Assembly (NCBI GenBank): GCA_937958815.1
Contig: CALGMR010000004.1
Span: forward strand, 248,001 to 312,000
Source of the DNA: an uncultured Rhizobiaceae group bacterium
Lineage (GTDB): Bacteria; Pseudomonadota; Alphaproteobacteria; Rhizobiales; Rhizobiaceae
Direction: 5' to 3'
DNA length: 64,000 bases
Positions 1-8,428 of the stretch are shown one piece after another. The notes below the pieces were generated by a model. That model was not told the origin of the DNA and ran no database searches. It was given only the letters and a program-made list of their open reading frames with translations. Within the stretch, counting starts at the first letter, position 1; each line of letters opens with the position of its first letter. Both the position numbers and the translations under genes were made by a program.

Positions 1-1290
1 AATTTGTTGCTCAATTGAGGCCGCCCGGATGTCAGTTTGCATCAAATCCACGGCCCGATACACAACTCCGCAAAAATCGACGCTCTCAGTCGGCGTGTGT
101 TCTTGTTTTGCAAAAGCTCGAAGGTTCCCGATGATGCGCGTGATGCGCCGCACCTGATCCGCGATCTCTGTCAGATTTTTGGAGGCGTCTGCAACTCGTG
201 ACTTTTGCAATAAACGCTTCCCATTTTCCGCGAAGTTCAAAATTGCACCAAGTGGTTGATTGAGTTCATGGCTGACGCCAGCTGACAAACGGCCCAATGC
301 TGCCAAGTTGGACGCCTCAACGAGCTCATTCTGTGTCTCTTTTAGTTCTTCTGTGCGTTCTTCAACCCTTTGCTCAAGAGTTGTGGAATGCCGTGACTCC
401 AATGCCAATCTTCTGCGTTGTTGCACGAAGACTGCGGCGACCAGCGCCAAGGCCACCAAAAGTGCAAGCGCGAGCCACGTGCGCAACAAAGCAACTGCTC
501 GTGCTGTGTCGGTTTCCAGCAGAATTTGACCCGTCATTTGCAACTGAGGGATTTGTAAACTCAAAGTTTGAACTTCAGTGACTTTCCCTTCGGTCGTTCG
601 ATAATCAGCGACTTTGGTTCCACTGAGTGTGGTTTTTTCTTCAAGTGGAAATGCAGCTTCCTCAGGATCAGCCGCGTTAGAGCGCATGAGGAGCCCTGAT
701 CGATTTCCCGAAACAGAAAGCCCTGCACTGTCAAAGAACACAATTGGTTCCGGCGTAATCGGCCATTCGAATTCTAAGTTGGCCAGGTTTGCGGAAACAA
801 CCACCACCCCTAAAGCCTTTGAACCTTGTCCAAGCACGCTGCGGCTCAATTGAACAAGCCGTTCACCCTCAAACACATCGACAGTAAATCCAAGGCTGCC
901 ATCCAGCGCGGTGCGAATGAGTTTTTTTGAGATAGGTGGTTTGCGTGAAGTAAAATTTGAAGACGCAACAAGTGTGTTGTTGAGATCAACCAAATCAATT
1001 CGCCAAGCCCCATATTTCAATTGAAGCAATGACAAATCCAAGTTCATATCCAAACCCCAGGCACCGTCCATAGACCTCGCAATTTTGGGGTTGTCGGCCA
1101 CTATGTTCACCAGAACACGATAGACATCCATTTGTCCGCGCAACCGGCTTGCAGCTTCGGAAAGGCGCACCTGCCCGGCCCTGCGATCACTGGCCAGTCC
1201 GGACTCAAGTGCATCGAAATAGACCCACCCTGCAATGGCGGCCGCCACCAAACAATATAGCCCCAGCGCTACAGACAAAACTCGAAACAC
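1..1290 (-). CDS. DctB-like membrane sensor histidine kinase (3' part beyond window)
   Basis: The visible 430 residues form the N-terminal part of a two-component sensor kinase. A membrane segment lies at about residues 2-22, followed by an extracytoplasmic sensor region of roughly 230 residues and a second membrane segment before a coiled linker rich in Glu and Arg. The phosphoacceptor box ALGRLSAGVSHELNQPLGA places the histidine at residue 341. The HELNQPL form is typical of DctB-type kinases that sense C4-dicarboxylates or related acids. The ATPase domain lies off the left edge. I chose the GTG at 1290 because GGAGAGG sits six bases before it; a GTG at 1305 is an alternative with a poorly placed AGGAG. 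The gene is divergent from a TRAP transporter, so it probably controls that transporter through a response regulator outside the window. Confidence 0.9.
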   Translation of the reverse strand, partial: MFRVLSVALGLYCLVAAAIAGWVYFDALESGLASDRRAGQVRLSEAASRLRGQMDVYRVLVNIVADNPKIARSMDGAWGLDMNLDLSLLQLKYGAWRIDLVDLNNTLVASSNFTSRKPPISKKLIRTALDGSLGFTVDVFEGERLVQLSRSVLGQGSKALGVVVVSANLANLEFEWPITPEPIVFFDSAGLSVSGNRSGLLMRSNAADPEEAAFPLEEKTTLSGTKVADYRTTEGKVTEVQTLSLQIPQLQMTGQILLETDTARAVALLRTWLALALLVALALVAAVFVQQRRRLALESRHSTTLEQRVEERTEELKETQNELVEASNLAALGRLSAGVSHELNQPLGAILNFAENGKRLLQKSRVADASKNLTEIADQVRRITRIIGNLRAFAKQEHTPTESVDFCGVVYRAVDLMQTDIRAASIEQQI

Positions 1291-1486
1291 AAACAGCCTC
1301 TCCACAATCCGAAGGCTTACTCCTAAGGTTTACAACAACCCTTTGACAAGATTTTTGTCCGAAAAGTCGGAAAATCACGATCTCATTGGCACCCATGCAC
1401 ATCTCAACCATCTGAAATCATGTGAGAAAAAATTAATTGCCACTCACCTCTTGTGACATGCTCCCAATTTTTGCTCACATATAGGC

Positions 1487-1506
1487 CTGACACACAGGTG
1501 TGTTGG
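1487..1506. promoter_or_regulatory. Imperfect inverted repeat upstream of the TRAP binding-protein gene
   Basis: Two nine-base arms, CTGACACAC and GTGTGTTGG, surround a two-base centre, with two mismatches when one arm is folded on the other. The repeat lies 19 bases before the ATG at 1525, so it could be an operator near the promoter or part of the leader. No regulator can be assigned from sequence alone. I looked for a sigma-54 promoter, expected for DctB/DctD control, and saw no convincing match. Confidence 0.3.
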
Positions 1507-1524
1507 ACAATGGGAGGAACCCTT

Positions 1525-2529
1525 ATGAAAAATTTGATCAAAGCCGCGTTGGTCGTGGCATTCGCTTCAACATCCTCTGCTGCACTTGCTGCATGCGACG
1601 ATGGTGAAATTGTTGTAAAATTCAGCCACGTTACAAACACTGACAAGCACCCAAAAGGTATTGCGGCCTCTTTGCTTGAAAAACGCATCAACGCTGAAAT
1701 GAACGGCAAAATGTGCATGGAAGTTTTTCCAAACTCCACGCTTTATAACGACAACAAAGTTCTGGAAGCTATGTTGCAAGGCGACGTGCAGTTGGCGGCT
1801 CCATCACTTTCAAAATTTGAAAAATTCACCAAGAAATTCCGCATTTTCGACTTGCCGTTCATGTTCAAAAACATCAACGCGGTTGAGGCGTTCCAGGCAT
1901 CTGAGGCAGGTCAAGGCATGCTCAACAGCATGCAAAAGCGTGGCTTGCAAGGGCTGGGCTACTGGCACAATGGTATGAAACAAATGTCAGCCAACAAACC
2001 CTTGATTGCACCAACCGATGCAAACGGTCTTAAATTCCGCGTTCAATCTTCTGACGTTCTGGTTGCTCAAATGGAAGCAATTGGCGGCAGCCCACAGAAA
2101 ATGGCTTTCTCTGAAGTCTACGGAGCATTGCAACAAGGCGTAGTGGACGGTCAGGAAAACACATGGTCGAACATCTATGGTAAGAAGTTTTTTGAAGTGC
2201 AAGACGGCGTGACCCAAACCGATCACGGCATCATCGACTACCTGTTGGTAACATCAGTAGATTGGCTCGATGGATTGCCAGCAGATGTGCGTTCACAATT
2301 CTTGACAATCGTTTCTGAAGTGACGGAAACGCGCAACAAAGAATCCACGGCTGTCAACAATGATGCCAAAAAAGCGATCATTGATGCTGGTGGTAAAGTT
2401 GTGACTTTGACTGGCGAGCAACGTCAGGCATGGGTTGATGTGATGAAGCCAGTTTGGGCTAAATTTGCTGATGATGTTGGCCAGGACAACATCGATGCGG
2501 CTCAAAAAATCAACGCCGCAAGCAATTAA
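1525..2529 (+). CDS. dctP: TRAP transporter substrate-binding protein, DctP family
   Basis: This is the periplasmic solute receptor of a TRAP transporter, 334 residues long. The start at 1525 is fixed by GGGAGGAA just upstream and gives a clear signal peptide, with Lys after Met, a hydrophobic core and an Ala-rich cleavage site ending near AALA. The stretch LKFRVQSSDV carries the conserved arginine that pairs with the ligand carboxylate in DctP proteins, and the motif GVVDGQENTWSNIYGKKFFEVQ-like region follows in the usual place. The ligand is therefore probably an organic acid; which one cannot be read from sequence. It heads a three-gene operon with the small and large permeases and faces a DctB-like kinase. 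Confidence 0.93.
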   Translation: MKNLIKAALVVAFASTSSAALAACDDGEIVVKFSHVTNTDKHPKGIAASLLEKRINAEMNGKMCMEVFPNSTLYNDNKVLEAMLQGDVQLAAPSLSKFEKFTKKFRIFDLPFMFKNINAVEAFQASEAGQGMLNSMQKRGLQGLGYWHNGMKQMSANKPLIAPTDANGLKFRVQSSDVLVAQMEAIGGSPQKMAFSEVYGALQQGVVDGQENTWSNIYGKKFFEVQDGVTQTDHGIIDYLLVTSVDWLDGLPADVRSQFLTIVSEVTETRNKESTAVNNDAKKAIIDAGGKVVTLTGEQRQAWVDVMKPVWAKFADDVGQDNIDAAQKINAASN

Positions 2530-2557
2530 ACTCTTCGACGAAGTCTAAGCGAAGAAT

Positions 2558-2584
2558 GGGCGTCGGTATCATATATCGACGCCC
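2558..2584 (+). promoter_or_regulatory. Hairpin between dctP and dctQ
   Basis: Perfect eight-base arms GGGCGTCG and CGACGCCC enclose an 11-base loop in the spacer after dctP. A short T-rich stretch follows, but no long T tract. Such structures between an abundant binding protein and its permeases commonly stabilise the upstream message or lower downstream expression. The role here is inferred. Confidence 0.55.
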
Positions 2585-2592
2585 CAATTTTA

Positions 2593-3279
2593 ATGGGCAT
2601 TACAATGTCGCAAGATACCACATCAAGAAGTCGACTTGATCGTTTTGAAGAAACGGTCATCGCAGTAATTTTAGGCGTGATGACACTTATGACGTTTGCA
2701 AACGTTGTCGCCCGCTATGTGTTCAATTCAAATATTTTCTATGCGTTGGAGCTCACAGTGTTTCTTTTTGCATGGCTTGTCCTTTTGGGTGCAAGTTATG
2801 CTGTTAAGAAAACTCTGCACTTGGGCGTAGATGCCGTTGTGGCTTTGTTTGCACCGTCTACAAAGCGCGCGCTCGCTCTTTTTGTGGTTGTGATTTGCGT
2901 TCTTTATTCATTGTTGTTGCTCAAAGGCGCGTGGGACTATTGGGCGCCTTACGCCAACCTGCCTCCAACTGAAGGACGCGTTTTGCCCCTTGGCTTTGTT
3001 GAAAAATATCGAGGTCAAGGATGGTATGAAACTCAGGATATTCCTGTTCCATTTTTTATGACGTGGCTTGCCGATGTTTTCAATGAAGGCGAAACATATG
3101 AAAAGCTTCCCAAAGTGGTTCCATATATAGTGTTGCCGATTTCAATGCTGCTTCTTGTCGTGCGCTTTTTGAAAGCTGGCGGGCGCGTTTGGCGAGGCGA
3201 GCAAGATCTTTTGATTGTCAGTCATGAAGCTGAAGAAGATGTCGCCGAGGCGGCTGCCAAATTGAAAGAAACCGACTGA
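2593..3279 (+). CDS. dctQ: TRAP transporter small permease, DctQ family
   Basis: This 228-residue integral membrane protein is the small permease subunit of the TRAP system. Hydrophobic segments are visible near residues 15-40, 50-70, 90-110 and 170-195, consistent with four membrane helices. The region between the third and fourth helices is longer than usual, with a soluble loop of about 55 residues rich in Pro, Tyr and Glu. An ATG at 2605 is an alternative start, and neither start has a strong ribosome site, which fits reduced translation after the hairpin upstream. The stop overlaps the next gene by one base (TGATG), indicating translational coupling with dctM. Confidence 0.9.
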   Translation: MGITMSQDTTSRSRLDRFEETVIAVILGVMTLMTFANVVARYVFNSNIFYALELTVFLFAWLVLLGASYAVKKTLHLGVDAVVALFAPSTKRALALFVVVICVLYSLLLLKGAWDYWAPYANLPPTEGRVLPLGFVEKYRGQGWYETQDIPVPFFMTWLADVFNEGETYEKLPKVVPYIVLPISMLLLVVRFLKAGGRVWRGEQDLLIVSHEAEEDVAEAAAKLKETD

Positions 3280-4658
3280 TGGAAATCTTACTTCTCTTTG
3301 TACTCGTCATCGGCTTGATGCTGGCAGGCGTGCCGATTGCCGTTGCGCTTGGCTTCTCGTCTATATCGTTTCTTCTCTTGTTTTCTGACAGTTCCCTCGC
3401 ATCTGTTGCTCAAACTTTGTTTGAGGCCTTTGAAGGCCATTCAACATTGCTTGCCATCCCGTTCTTCATTTTAGCATCAAGCTTCATGTCGACAGGTGGT
3501 GTTGCTCAAAGGATTATTCGTTTCTCCATTGCACTTGTTGGTCACCTTCGCGGTGGGCTGGCAATCGCTGGTGTATTGGCCTGTATGATCTTCGCTGCAC
3601 TTTCTGGCTCATCGCCAGCCACCGTTGTCGCCATCGGCAGCATCGTGATCGCAGCCATGCGCCAGGTGGGCTACACAAAAGAATTCGCAGCGGGTGTGAT
3701 CGCCAATGCTGGAACTTTGGGCATTCTCATTCCACCTTCAATTGTGATGGTTGTATATGCAGCCGCTGTTGAAGTGTCCGTCGGCAGAATGTTTCTAGCT
3801 GGTGTCATTCCAGGCTTGTTGGCGGGCACGATGCTGATGATCGGCATCTATATTATGGCGCGTATCAAAGACATGCCGTCTGGCGACTTCAAAGGATTCC
3901 GTGAAATTTGGGACAGCTTCAAAGACGCCGTTTGGGGGCTGTTGCTGATCGTCATTATTATGGTGGGTATTTATGGCGTTCCGGGCATCACGGGCGCAAT
4001 ATTCACGCCGACCGAGGCGGCGGCGGTTGCATCCATTTATGCATTTCTAGTGGCCACATTTGTGTATCGCGACATGGGCCCCCTCGCCAATGGTGGGACG
4101 CTCATGCGCAGCCCTCAAGCGATCATCACCGCCTTTTGGCATGAGGATACGCTTCGCACTTTACGCGATGCTGGCAAATTGATCATCACTTTGATGTTTG
4201 TGATTGCCAATGCTCTGATTCTAAAACACGTGATTACAGACGAGCAAATTCCGCAGCAGATCACTCAGACCATGCTGGCTTATGGATTTGGTCCAATCAT
4301 GTTCTTGATCATTGTGAACATTATTCTGCTGATCGGCGGACAGTTCATGGAGCCAAGCGGGCTGCTGGTGATCGTGGCGCCACTTGTTTTCCCGATTGCC
4401 ATTGAATTGGGCATCGACCCCATTCACCTCGGCATCATTATGGTTGTGAACATGGAGATCGGTATGATTACCCCTCCGGTTGGTCTGAACCTCTTTGTGA
4501 CTGCGGGTGTAGCGAACATGTCCATGATGGGCGTTGTACGTGCCGCACTGCCGTTCCTTGCAATCATGTTCGTGTTCTTGATTTTGATCACCTACGTACC
4601 GTGGATCTCAACCGTGCTGCCTAATGCAGTTATGGGCCCTGAGATCATAACGAACTAG
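3279..4658 (+). CDS. dctM: TRAP transporter large permease, DctM family
   Basis: This 459-residue protein is the large, transport-catalysing permease of the TRAP system and uses a sodium or proton gradient. It is hydrophobic throughout with about 12 membrane segments. It shows the usual DctM features, including an early GVPIAVALGFSS segment, the internal LIPPSIVMVVYAAAVEVSVG region and the late TPPVGLNLFV motif. The length is somewhat above the usual 430 residues because of a soluble insertion around residues 270-305. It is the last gene of the dctPQM operon and is followed by strong inverted repeats. Confidence 0.93.
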   Translation: MEILLLFVLVIGLMLAGVPIAVALGFSSISFLLLFSDSSLASVAQTLFEAFEGHSTLLAIPFFILASSFMSTGGVAQRIIRFSIALVGHLRGGLAIAGVLACMIFAALSGSSPATVVAIGSIVIAAMRQVGYTKEFAAGVIANAGTLGILIPPSIVMVVYAAAVEVSVGRMFLAGVIPGLLAGTMLMIGIYIMARIKDMPSGDFKGFREIWDSFKDAVWGLLLIVIIMVGIYGVPGITGAIFTPTEAAAVASIYAFLVATFVYRDMGPLANGGTLMRSPQAIITAFWHEDTLRTLRDAGKLIITLMFVIANALILKHVITDEQIPQQITQTMLAYGFGPIMFLIIVNIILLIGGQFMEPSGLLVIVAPLVFPIAIELGIDPIHLGIIMVVNMEIGMITPPVGLNLFVTAGVANMSMMGVVRAALPFLAIMFVFLILITYVPWISTVLPNAVMGPEIITN

Positions 4659-4664
4659 TTCAGC

Positions 4665-4690
4665 CAATCGCTTCCTCGAGGAAGCGATTG
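4665..4690. terminator. Perfect 26-base palindrome after dctM
   Basis: Thirteen-base arms, CAATCGCTTCCTC and GAGGAAGCGATTG, abut with no spacer, seven bases after the dctM stop. As RNA this would form a stem with a minimal loop. It lies between convergent genes and probably acts with the hairpin next to it to stop transcription from either side. Confidence 0.6.
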
Positions 4691-4697
4691 AACAGAA

Positions 4698-4734
4698 AGG
4701 GGCGCTTTGGCTTCAGCAGACATAAAGCGCCCCT
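4698..4734. terminator. Second hairpin between dctM and scoB, probable bidirectional terminator
   Basis: Arms AGGGGCGCTTT (4698-4708) and AAAGCGCCCCT (4724-4734) are exact complements around a 15-base loop. The stem is GC-rich and flanked by T-rich sequence in the minus direction. It separates the converging dctPQM and CoA-transferase operons. Confidence 0.65.
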
Positions 4735-4774
4735 CTTCAATTTGCCTTTCGATCTCTAAATCGAAAAAACAAAA

Positions 4775-5404
4775 CTATGAAACGATCGTGGCTTCAGTTG
4801 CAGCTTTCAGCTCATCCAGAGATACACCGTCGGCAAGCTCAACAAGTGCCAAACCACCCTCAACAACTTTAAGAACACCCAAGTTGGTGACGATCAGGTC
4901 GACAACACCTTGGCCTGTAAGAGGCAACGAACAGCTTTTGAGCACTTTCGATTCCCCTTTCTTATTGGTGTGATCCATAACCACAACAACACGGCCCACG
5001 CCGGCGACCAGATCCATAGCTCCGCCCATGCCTTTAACGAGTTTGCCTGGGATCATCCAGTTGGCCAGATCACCATTTTCAGCAACTTCCATTGCTCCCA
5101 GAATAGCCATAGCGATTTTGCCACCGCGGATCATGCCAAACGAAGTTGAACTGTCGAAATATGATGTTTGCGGCAACTCCGTAATTGTCTGCTTGCCAGC
5201 ATTGATCACATCAGCGTCGATGTCCTTTTCGTGGGGAAAAGGCCCCATACCCAACATACCGTTTTCCGATTGCAGCGTAACGTTCACACCTTCAGGAATG
5301 TAGTTTGCGACAATGGTGGGAATACCAATTCCCAAATTTACGTAAGTGCCGTCTTCCAGTTCTTGTGCTGCGCGTGCAGCCATTTGTTCGCGTGTCCAAG
5401 CCAT
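4775..5404 (-). CDS. scoB: 3-oxoacid CoA-transferase, subunit B
   Basis: This is the beta subunit (209 residues) of a class I CoA-transferase that moves CoA from succinyl-CoA to acetoacetate or 3-oxoadipate. The active-site block [10 protein letters not shown] carries the catalytic glutamate at residue 47, which forms the glutamyl-CoA intermediate. An NLGIGIPT glycine-rich loop lies upstream, as expected. It starts two bases after the alpha-subunit stop and has a GGAGG ribosome site overlapping that region, so the two are co-translated. The scoAB and pcaIJ/catIJ groups are hard to separate by eye. The nearby aromatic genes make 3-oxoadipate plausible, but no other beta-ketoadipate gene is visible. 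Confidence 0.9.
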   Translation of the reverse strand: MAWTREQMAARAAQELEDGTYVNLGIGIPTIVANYIPEGVNVTLQSENGMLGMGPFPHEKDIDADVINAGKQTITELPQTSYFDSSTSFGMIRGGKIAMAILGAMEVAENGDLANWMIPGKLVKGMGGAMDLVAGVGRVVVVMDHTNKKGESKVLKSCSLPLTGQGVVDLIVTNLGVLKVVEGGLALVELADGVSLDELKAATEATIVS

Positions 5405-5406
5405 GT

Positions 5407-6102
5407 TTACGCCTCCTGCACTGTACGGTGTTCAATCCGATTTTCATGTTCACCTTGAATAACGCGATGAACATAAATACCCGGCAGATGAATATGGTCT
5501 GGATCAAGTGTGCCCACAGGAACAATTTCTTCTACTTCCATAACACAGACTTTACCGCTCATGGCCGCTGGCGGGTTAAAATTGCGGGCTGTCTTGCGGA
5601 ATATAGCATTACCAGTTTCATCGGCTTTCCATGCTTTGACCACAGCCAAATCGGCAAAAATGCCTTCTTCCATAATGTATGTTTGGCCGTTGAACTCTTT
5701 GTGGTCTTTGCCTTCCGCGATCATAGTGCCCACACCAGTCTTTGTGTAAAAACCGGGGATACCACTGCCACCGGCGCGCAAACGTTCAGCAAGCGTACCC
5801 TGCGGCGTGAACTCAAGTTCCAATTCGCCCGAAAGATATTGGCGCATAAATTCGGCATTTTCTCCCACATAAGACGAGATCATTTTCTTGACCTGTTTTG
5901 TTTGGAGCAAAATGCCAATTCCAAAATCATCTATACCAGCATTGTTGGAGGCAAACGTAAGACCTTTCGCACCAGATTCTTTTATGGCCTGCAGAAGCAA
6001 TTCAGGAATTCCGCAAAGGCCAAAACCGCCAGCGGCAATAGTGATGTCGTCTTTCAACACACCGTCTAGCGCTTCTTTGGCGGAGGAATAAACTTTATTC
6101 AT
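5407..6102 (-). CDS. scoA: 3-oxoacid CoA-transferase, subunit A
   Basis: This 231-residue protein is the alpha subunit paired with the beta subunit immediately downstream. The N-terminal glycine loop [13 protein letters not shown] and the segment [17 protein letters not shown] are characteristic of SCOT/PcaI alpha subunits and shape the CoA-binding site. GGGAG lies before the ATG. The pair is divergent from the MarR-type gene at 6410 across a 307-base spacer, so the two promoters may be regulated together. The substrate could be acetoacetate or 3-oxoadipate, and sequence alone does not decide this. Confidence 0.9.
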   Translation of the reverse strand: MNKVYSSAKEALDGVLKDDITIAAGGFGLCGIPELLLQAIKESGAKGLTFASNNAGIDDFGIGILLQTKQVKKMISSYVGENAEFMRQYLSGELELEFTPQGTLAERLRAGGSGIPGFYTKTGVGTMIAEGKDHKEFNGQTYIMEEGIFADLAVVKAWKADETGNAIFRKTARNFNPPAAMSGKVCVMEVEEIVPVGTLDPDHIHLPGIYVHRVIQGEHENRIEHRTVQEA

Positions 6103-6409
6103 ATCGTGCTCCCAAAAAATTTCTGTACATTTTTCTCAATCAAAAGTGTCGTTTACAAGCTCAAAACCATATCTTCGTCATTTTTGCGTGCGCGGCCCTC
6201 AGTGACGGGGTTCAAAATCCAACCATATATGATCGTTCACCCAGATTGCGGTTAGGCCAGCCTATCGCTGCGTTGTCTTCCATAAAACAGAGTGGTTTGG
6301 GAACCCCTTTATTTTCAGGATCGGAATTTCCAATCGAAAAAATTTGATCTTGACCAATTTGCATTCAAGCTACATAATTCACATATTAATAATATAGATT
6401 GAATTAAAA
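6103..6409. promoter_or_regulatory. Divergent promoter region between scoA and the MarR gene
   Basis: This 307-base spacer holds no credible gene. It is AT-rich toward the right end. An inverted repeat of AATTCA (6376-6381) and TGAATT (6400-6405) lies immediately upstream of the MarR start and is a candidate autoregulatory operator, though such short AT-rich arms can arise by chance. I did not identify a convincing -35/-10 pair for either gene. Confidence 0.4.
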
Positions 6410-6862
6410 ATGACGAATTTTGACAACTCATTGCCCATGATTGTGTACCGCACTTTGGATGCAATTATGCCCAACTTTCGGGAACTTTTTTCGCAGTATG
6501 AGCTGACAGAACAGCAATGGCGTGTGCTTCGTGTGTTGTGGGATTCGGGCCGCGTCACATCAATTCAATTGGCTCAAAACACCTTATTGCCTGCCCCAAG
6601 CCTGGTGGGAATTGTCGATCGTTTGGAAAAAAAAGGGCTCGTTGTGAGACTGAGATCTGATCAAGATCGACGGGTTGTTTTTGTCAGCGCAACACCAGTT
6701 GGCAAGGCGCTTGGAAAAGAAGTTGCCCCATATGTTGATGAGATAAACGAGAAAATTCAATCTGCCGTTTCTGAACGAGAATGGAAATCGATGCAACGCA
6801 CATTGGAAAAAATCTCAGCCCACATGACACAAGTAGAAATGAAAAACGCCAGCAATGGCTGA
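6410..6862 (+). CDS. MarR-family regulator, HpaR-like
   Basis: This 150-residue winged-helix repressor opens the plus-strand aromatic cluster. The segment LTEQQWRVLRVLWDSG and the recognition-helix region APSLVGIVDRLEKKGLV match the MarR fold. The first is close to HpaR, which represses homoprotocatechuate genes and is relieved by hydroxyphenylacetates. The wing is visible as RSDQDRRVVFVSATPVG. The gene precedes hpaB by 33 bases, so it likely controls that operon and perhaps the minus-strand hpa genes. A dedicated effector cannot be assigned. Confidence 0.85.
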   Translation: MTNFDNSLPMIVYRTLDAIMPNFRELFSQYELTEQQWRVLRVLWDSGRVTSIQLAQNTLLPAPSLVGIVDRLEKKGLVVRLRSDQDRRVVFVSATPVGKALGKEVAPYVDEINEKIQSAVSEREWKSMQRTLEKISAHMTQVEMKNASNG

Positions 6863-6895
6863 CGAACGAAAATAGGTTTGGTGAGGACGTTATCT

Positions 6896-8425
6896 ATGGA
6901 AAATTCTAGCAACATGAGCGGTCAACCTGATGCAATATCTGAGGAGGTGACCCACGTTGCATCTCAAAGCGAAAAAGGCATCCGAACAGGTCAGCAATAT
7001 TTGGAAGGGCTTCGTGATGAACGAGAAGTCTGGACAAAGGGCGCGCGCGTAAAAGATGTCACGACAGAACCTGGCATAAAGCGCGGTGCTGAAACACTGG
7101 CACAGTTCCTCGACAATCAGCATTCGGACGAATATCGCGACACGGTCACATACGTGGATGACGATGGCGACCGATGCGCCATGGCCTATAAAATTCCCAA
7201 ATCAAAGGAAGACATTCAAGCTCGGGGCCGCGCCTATTACGAATGGGCCAAATGGTCCAATGGCATGTTTGGCAGAACGCCCGACTACAAAAATGCATCT
7301 CTTATGGCGTTTGCATCAGCCACAAGTTTCCTTGCCCAAGGTACAAAGGGCAACGCAGATTTCGCAACCAACATGACGAACTTCTACGACTTTGCGCGCA
7401 AAAACGACAAAGTGCTTACCCATACTTTGGTCAACCCAAGTGTGAATTTTCAGCAGGCAGCGTCTGGAAAATTTAGTGACAAAGTCGCTCTGCAAGTGGT
7501 GAAGGAAACCGATGCTGGCATCGTTGTAAACGGAGCCAGGCTTCTTGCAACTCTGGGGCCGTTGGCCGACGAAATTGAAGTGTTCCCTTCTACACTTTTG
7601 CGCGCCGATGAAGACAACATTCCCTTCGCGTTCGCGTTTGCAATTCCCATCGCAACACCAGGCTTGAAGCTGATCTGTCGCGACACTTACGACCAAGGCA
7701 AGTCTCATTTCGATGCGCCACTATCTTCCCGTTATGAAGAAATGGATGCAGTCGTTGTGTTTGAAAATGTGTTCGTGCCGTGGGAACGGGTGTTCATGTA
7801 TGGAGAACCTCATCTGTGTAACCAAGCGTTCAACACAACAAATGCTGTGATCCACATGATGCATCAGGTTGCTTGCAGCAAATTGTCAAAGGCCGAGTTT
7901 ATTGTTGGCATTTTATGTTCAATCGCAAAAGCCACTGGACGAGATAAAGACCTCTACACCAAAGGCTTGATTGCCGAAGTTATGCAAATGACCGAAAGCG
8001 TGAGAGCAATGCTGTTTTCTGCTGAAGCTCAAGCGCATGAAGACGAATTTGGAAACTATGTCCCACTTCGCGGGCCGATAGATACATCCCGAAATATGTT
8101 TCCAAAAATGTATCCGCGCATGGTGGAAATCATGCAATTGCTCGGGTCATCATCGCTGATGGCGACACCTGCGGAAGCTGATTTCTCCAACGAAATGTCT
8201 CACGACGTGGAGCAATATTTTCAGCTCACCAATATGGAATCAAAAGATCGCGTTGCTTTATATCGCCTTGCACACGATGTGGCGATTTCCGGCTTTGGTT
8301 CAAGGCAAGCTTTGTATGAGCGCTTTTTCTTTGGTCCCCCTGCGCTCATGGCCTCTGGCTATTACGACCTTTATGACAAAGAGCCACTTATGGCGCGGGT
8401 GGATGATCTTTTGGCACAGGCTTAA
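6896..8425 (+). CDS. hpaB: HpaB-type FADH2-dependent aromatic monooxygenase, large subunit
   Basis: This 509-residue protein belongs to the HpaB oxygenase family, which uses reduced FAD from a partner reductase to hydroxylate phenols, classically 4-hydroxyphenylacetate to 3,4-dihydroxyphenylacetate. The N-terminal pattern GIRTGQQYLEGLRDEREVW and the later FGRTPDYKNASLMAFAS are family hallmarks, and the length is normal. I take the ATG at 6896, preceded by GAGG at a good distance, over a TTG at 6878. The reductase gene follows after three bases. Since hpaD, hpaE, hpaG and hpaH lie nearby, 4-hydroxyphenylacetate is the likely substrate. The family also includes enzymes for chlorophenols, pyrrole-2-carboxylate and other rings, and the plus-strand neighbours leave room for another substrate. 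Confidence 0.88.
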   Translation: MENSSNMSGQPDAISEEVTHVASQSEKGIRTGQQYLEGLRDEREVWTKGARVKDVTTEPGIKRGAETLAQFLDNQHSDEYRDTVTYVDDDGDRCAMAYKIPKSKEDIQARGRAYYEWAKWSNGMFGRTPDYKNASLMAFASATSFLAQGTKGNADFATNMTNFYDFARKNDKVLTHTLVNPSVNFQQAASGKFSDKVALQVVKETDAGIVVNGARLLATLGPLADEIEVFPSTLLRADEDNIPFAFAFAIPIATPGLKLICRDTYDQGKSHFDAPLSSRYEEMDAVVVFENVFVPWERVFMYGEPHLCNQAFNTTNAVIHMMHQVACSKLSKAEFIVGILCSIAKATGRDKDLYTKGLIAEVMQMTESVRAMLFSAEAQAHEDEFGNYVPLRGPIDTSRNMFPKMYPRMVEIMQLLGSSSLMATPAEADFSNEMSHDVEQYFQLTNMESKDRVALYRLAHDVAISGFGSRQALYERFFFGPPALMASGYYDLYDKEPLMARVDDLLAQA

Positions 8426-8428
8426 CCC

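Noticed and set aside
1306..1524. Sigma-54 promoter upstream of dctP
   Set aside because: Sequences such as TTGGCAC near 1387 lack a properly spaced TTGC element.
5305..6069. Long plus-strand open frame over the CoA-transferase genes
   Set aside because: It lies antisense to scoA/scoB, has no family features and its composition is that of a reversed coding strand.
6376..6405. Firm MarR operator
   Set aside because: The AATTCA/TGAATT arms are short and in AT-rich sequence, so I kept the site only as a remark in the promoter-region entry.
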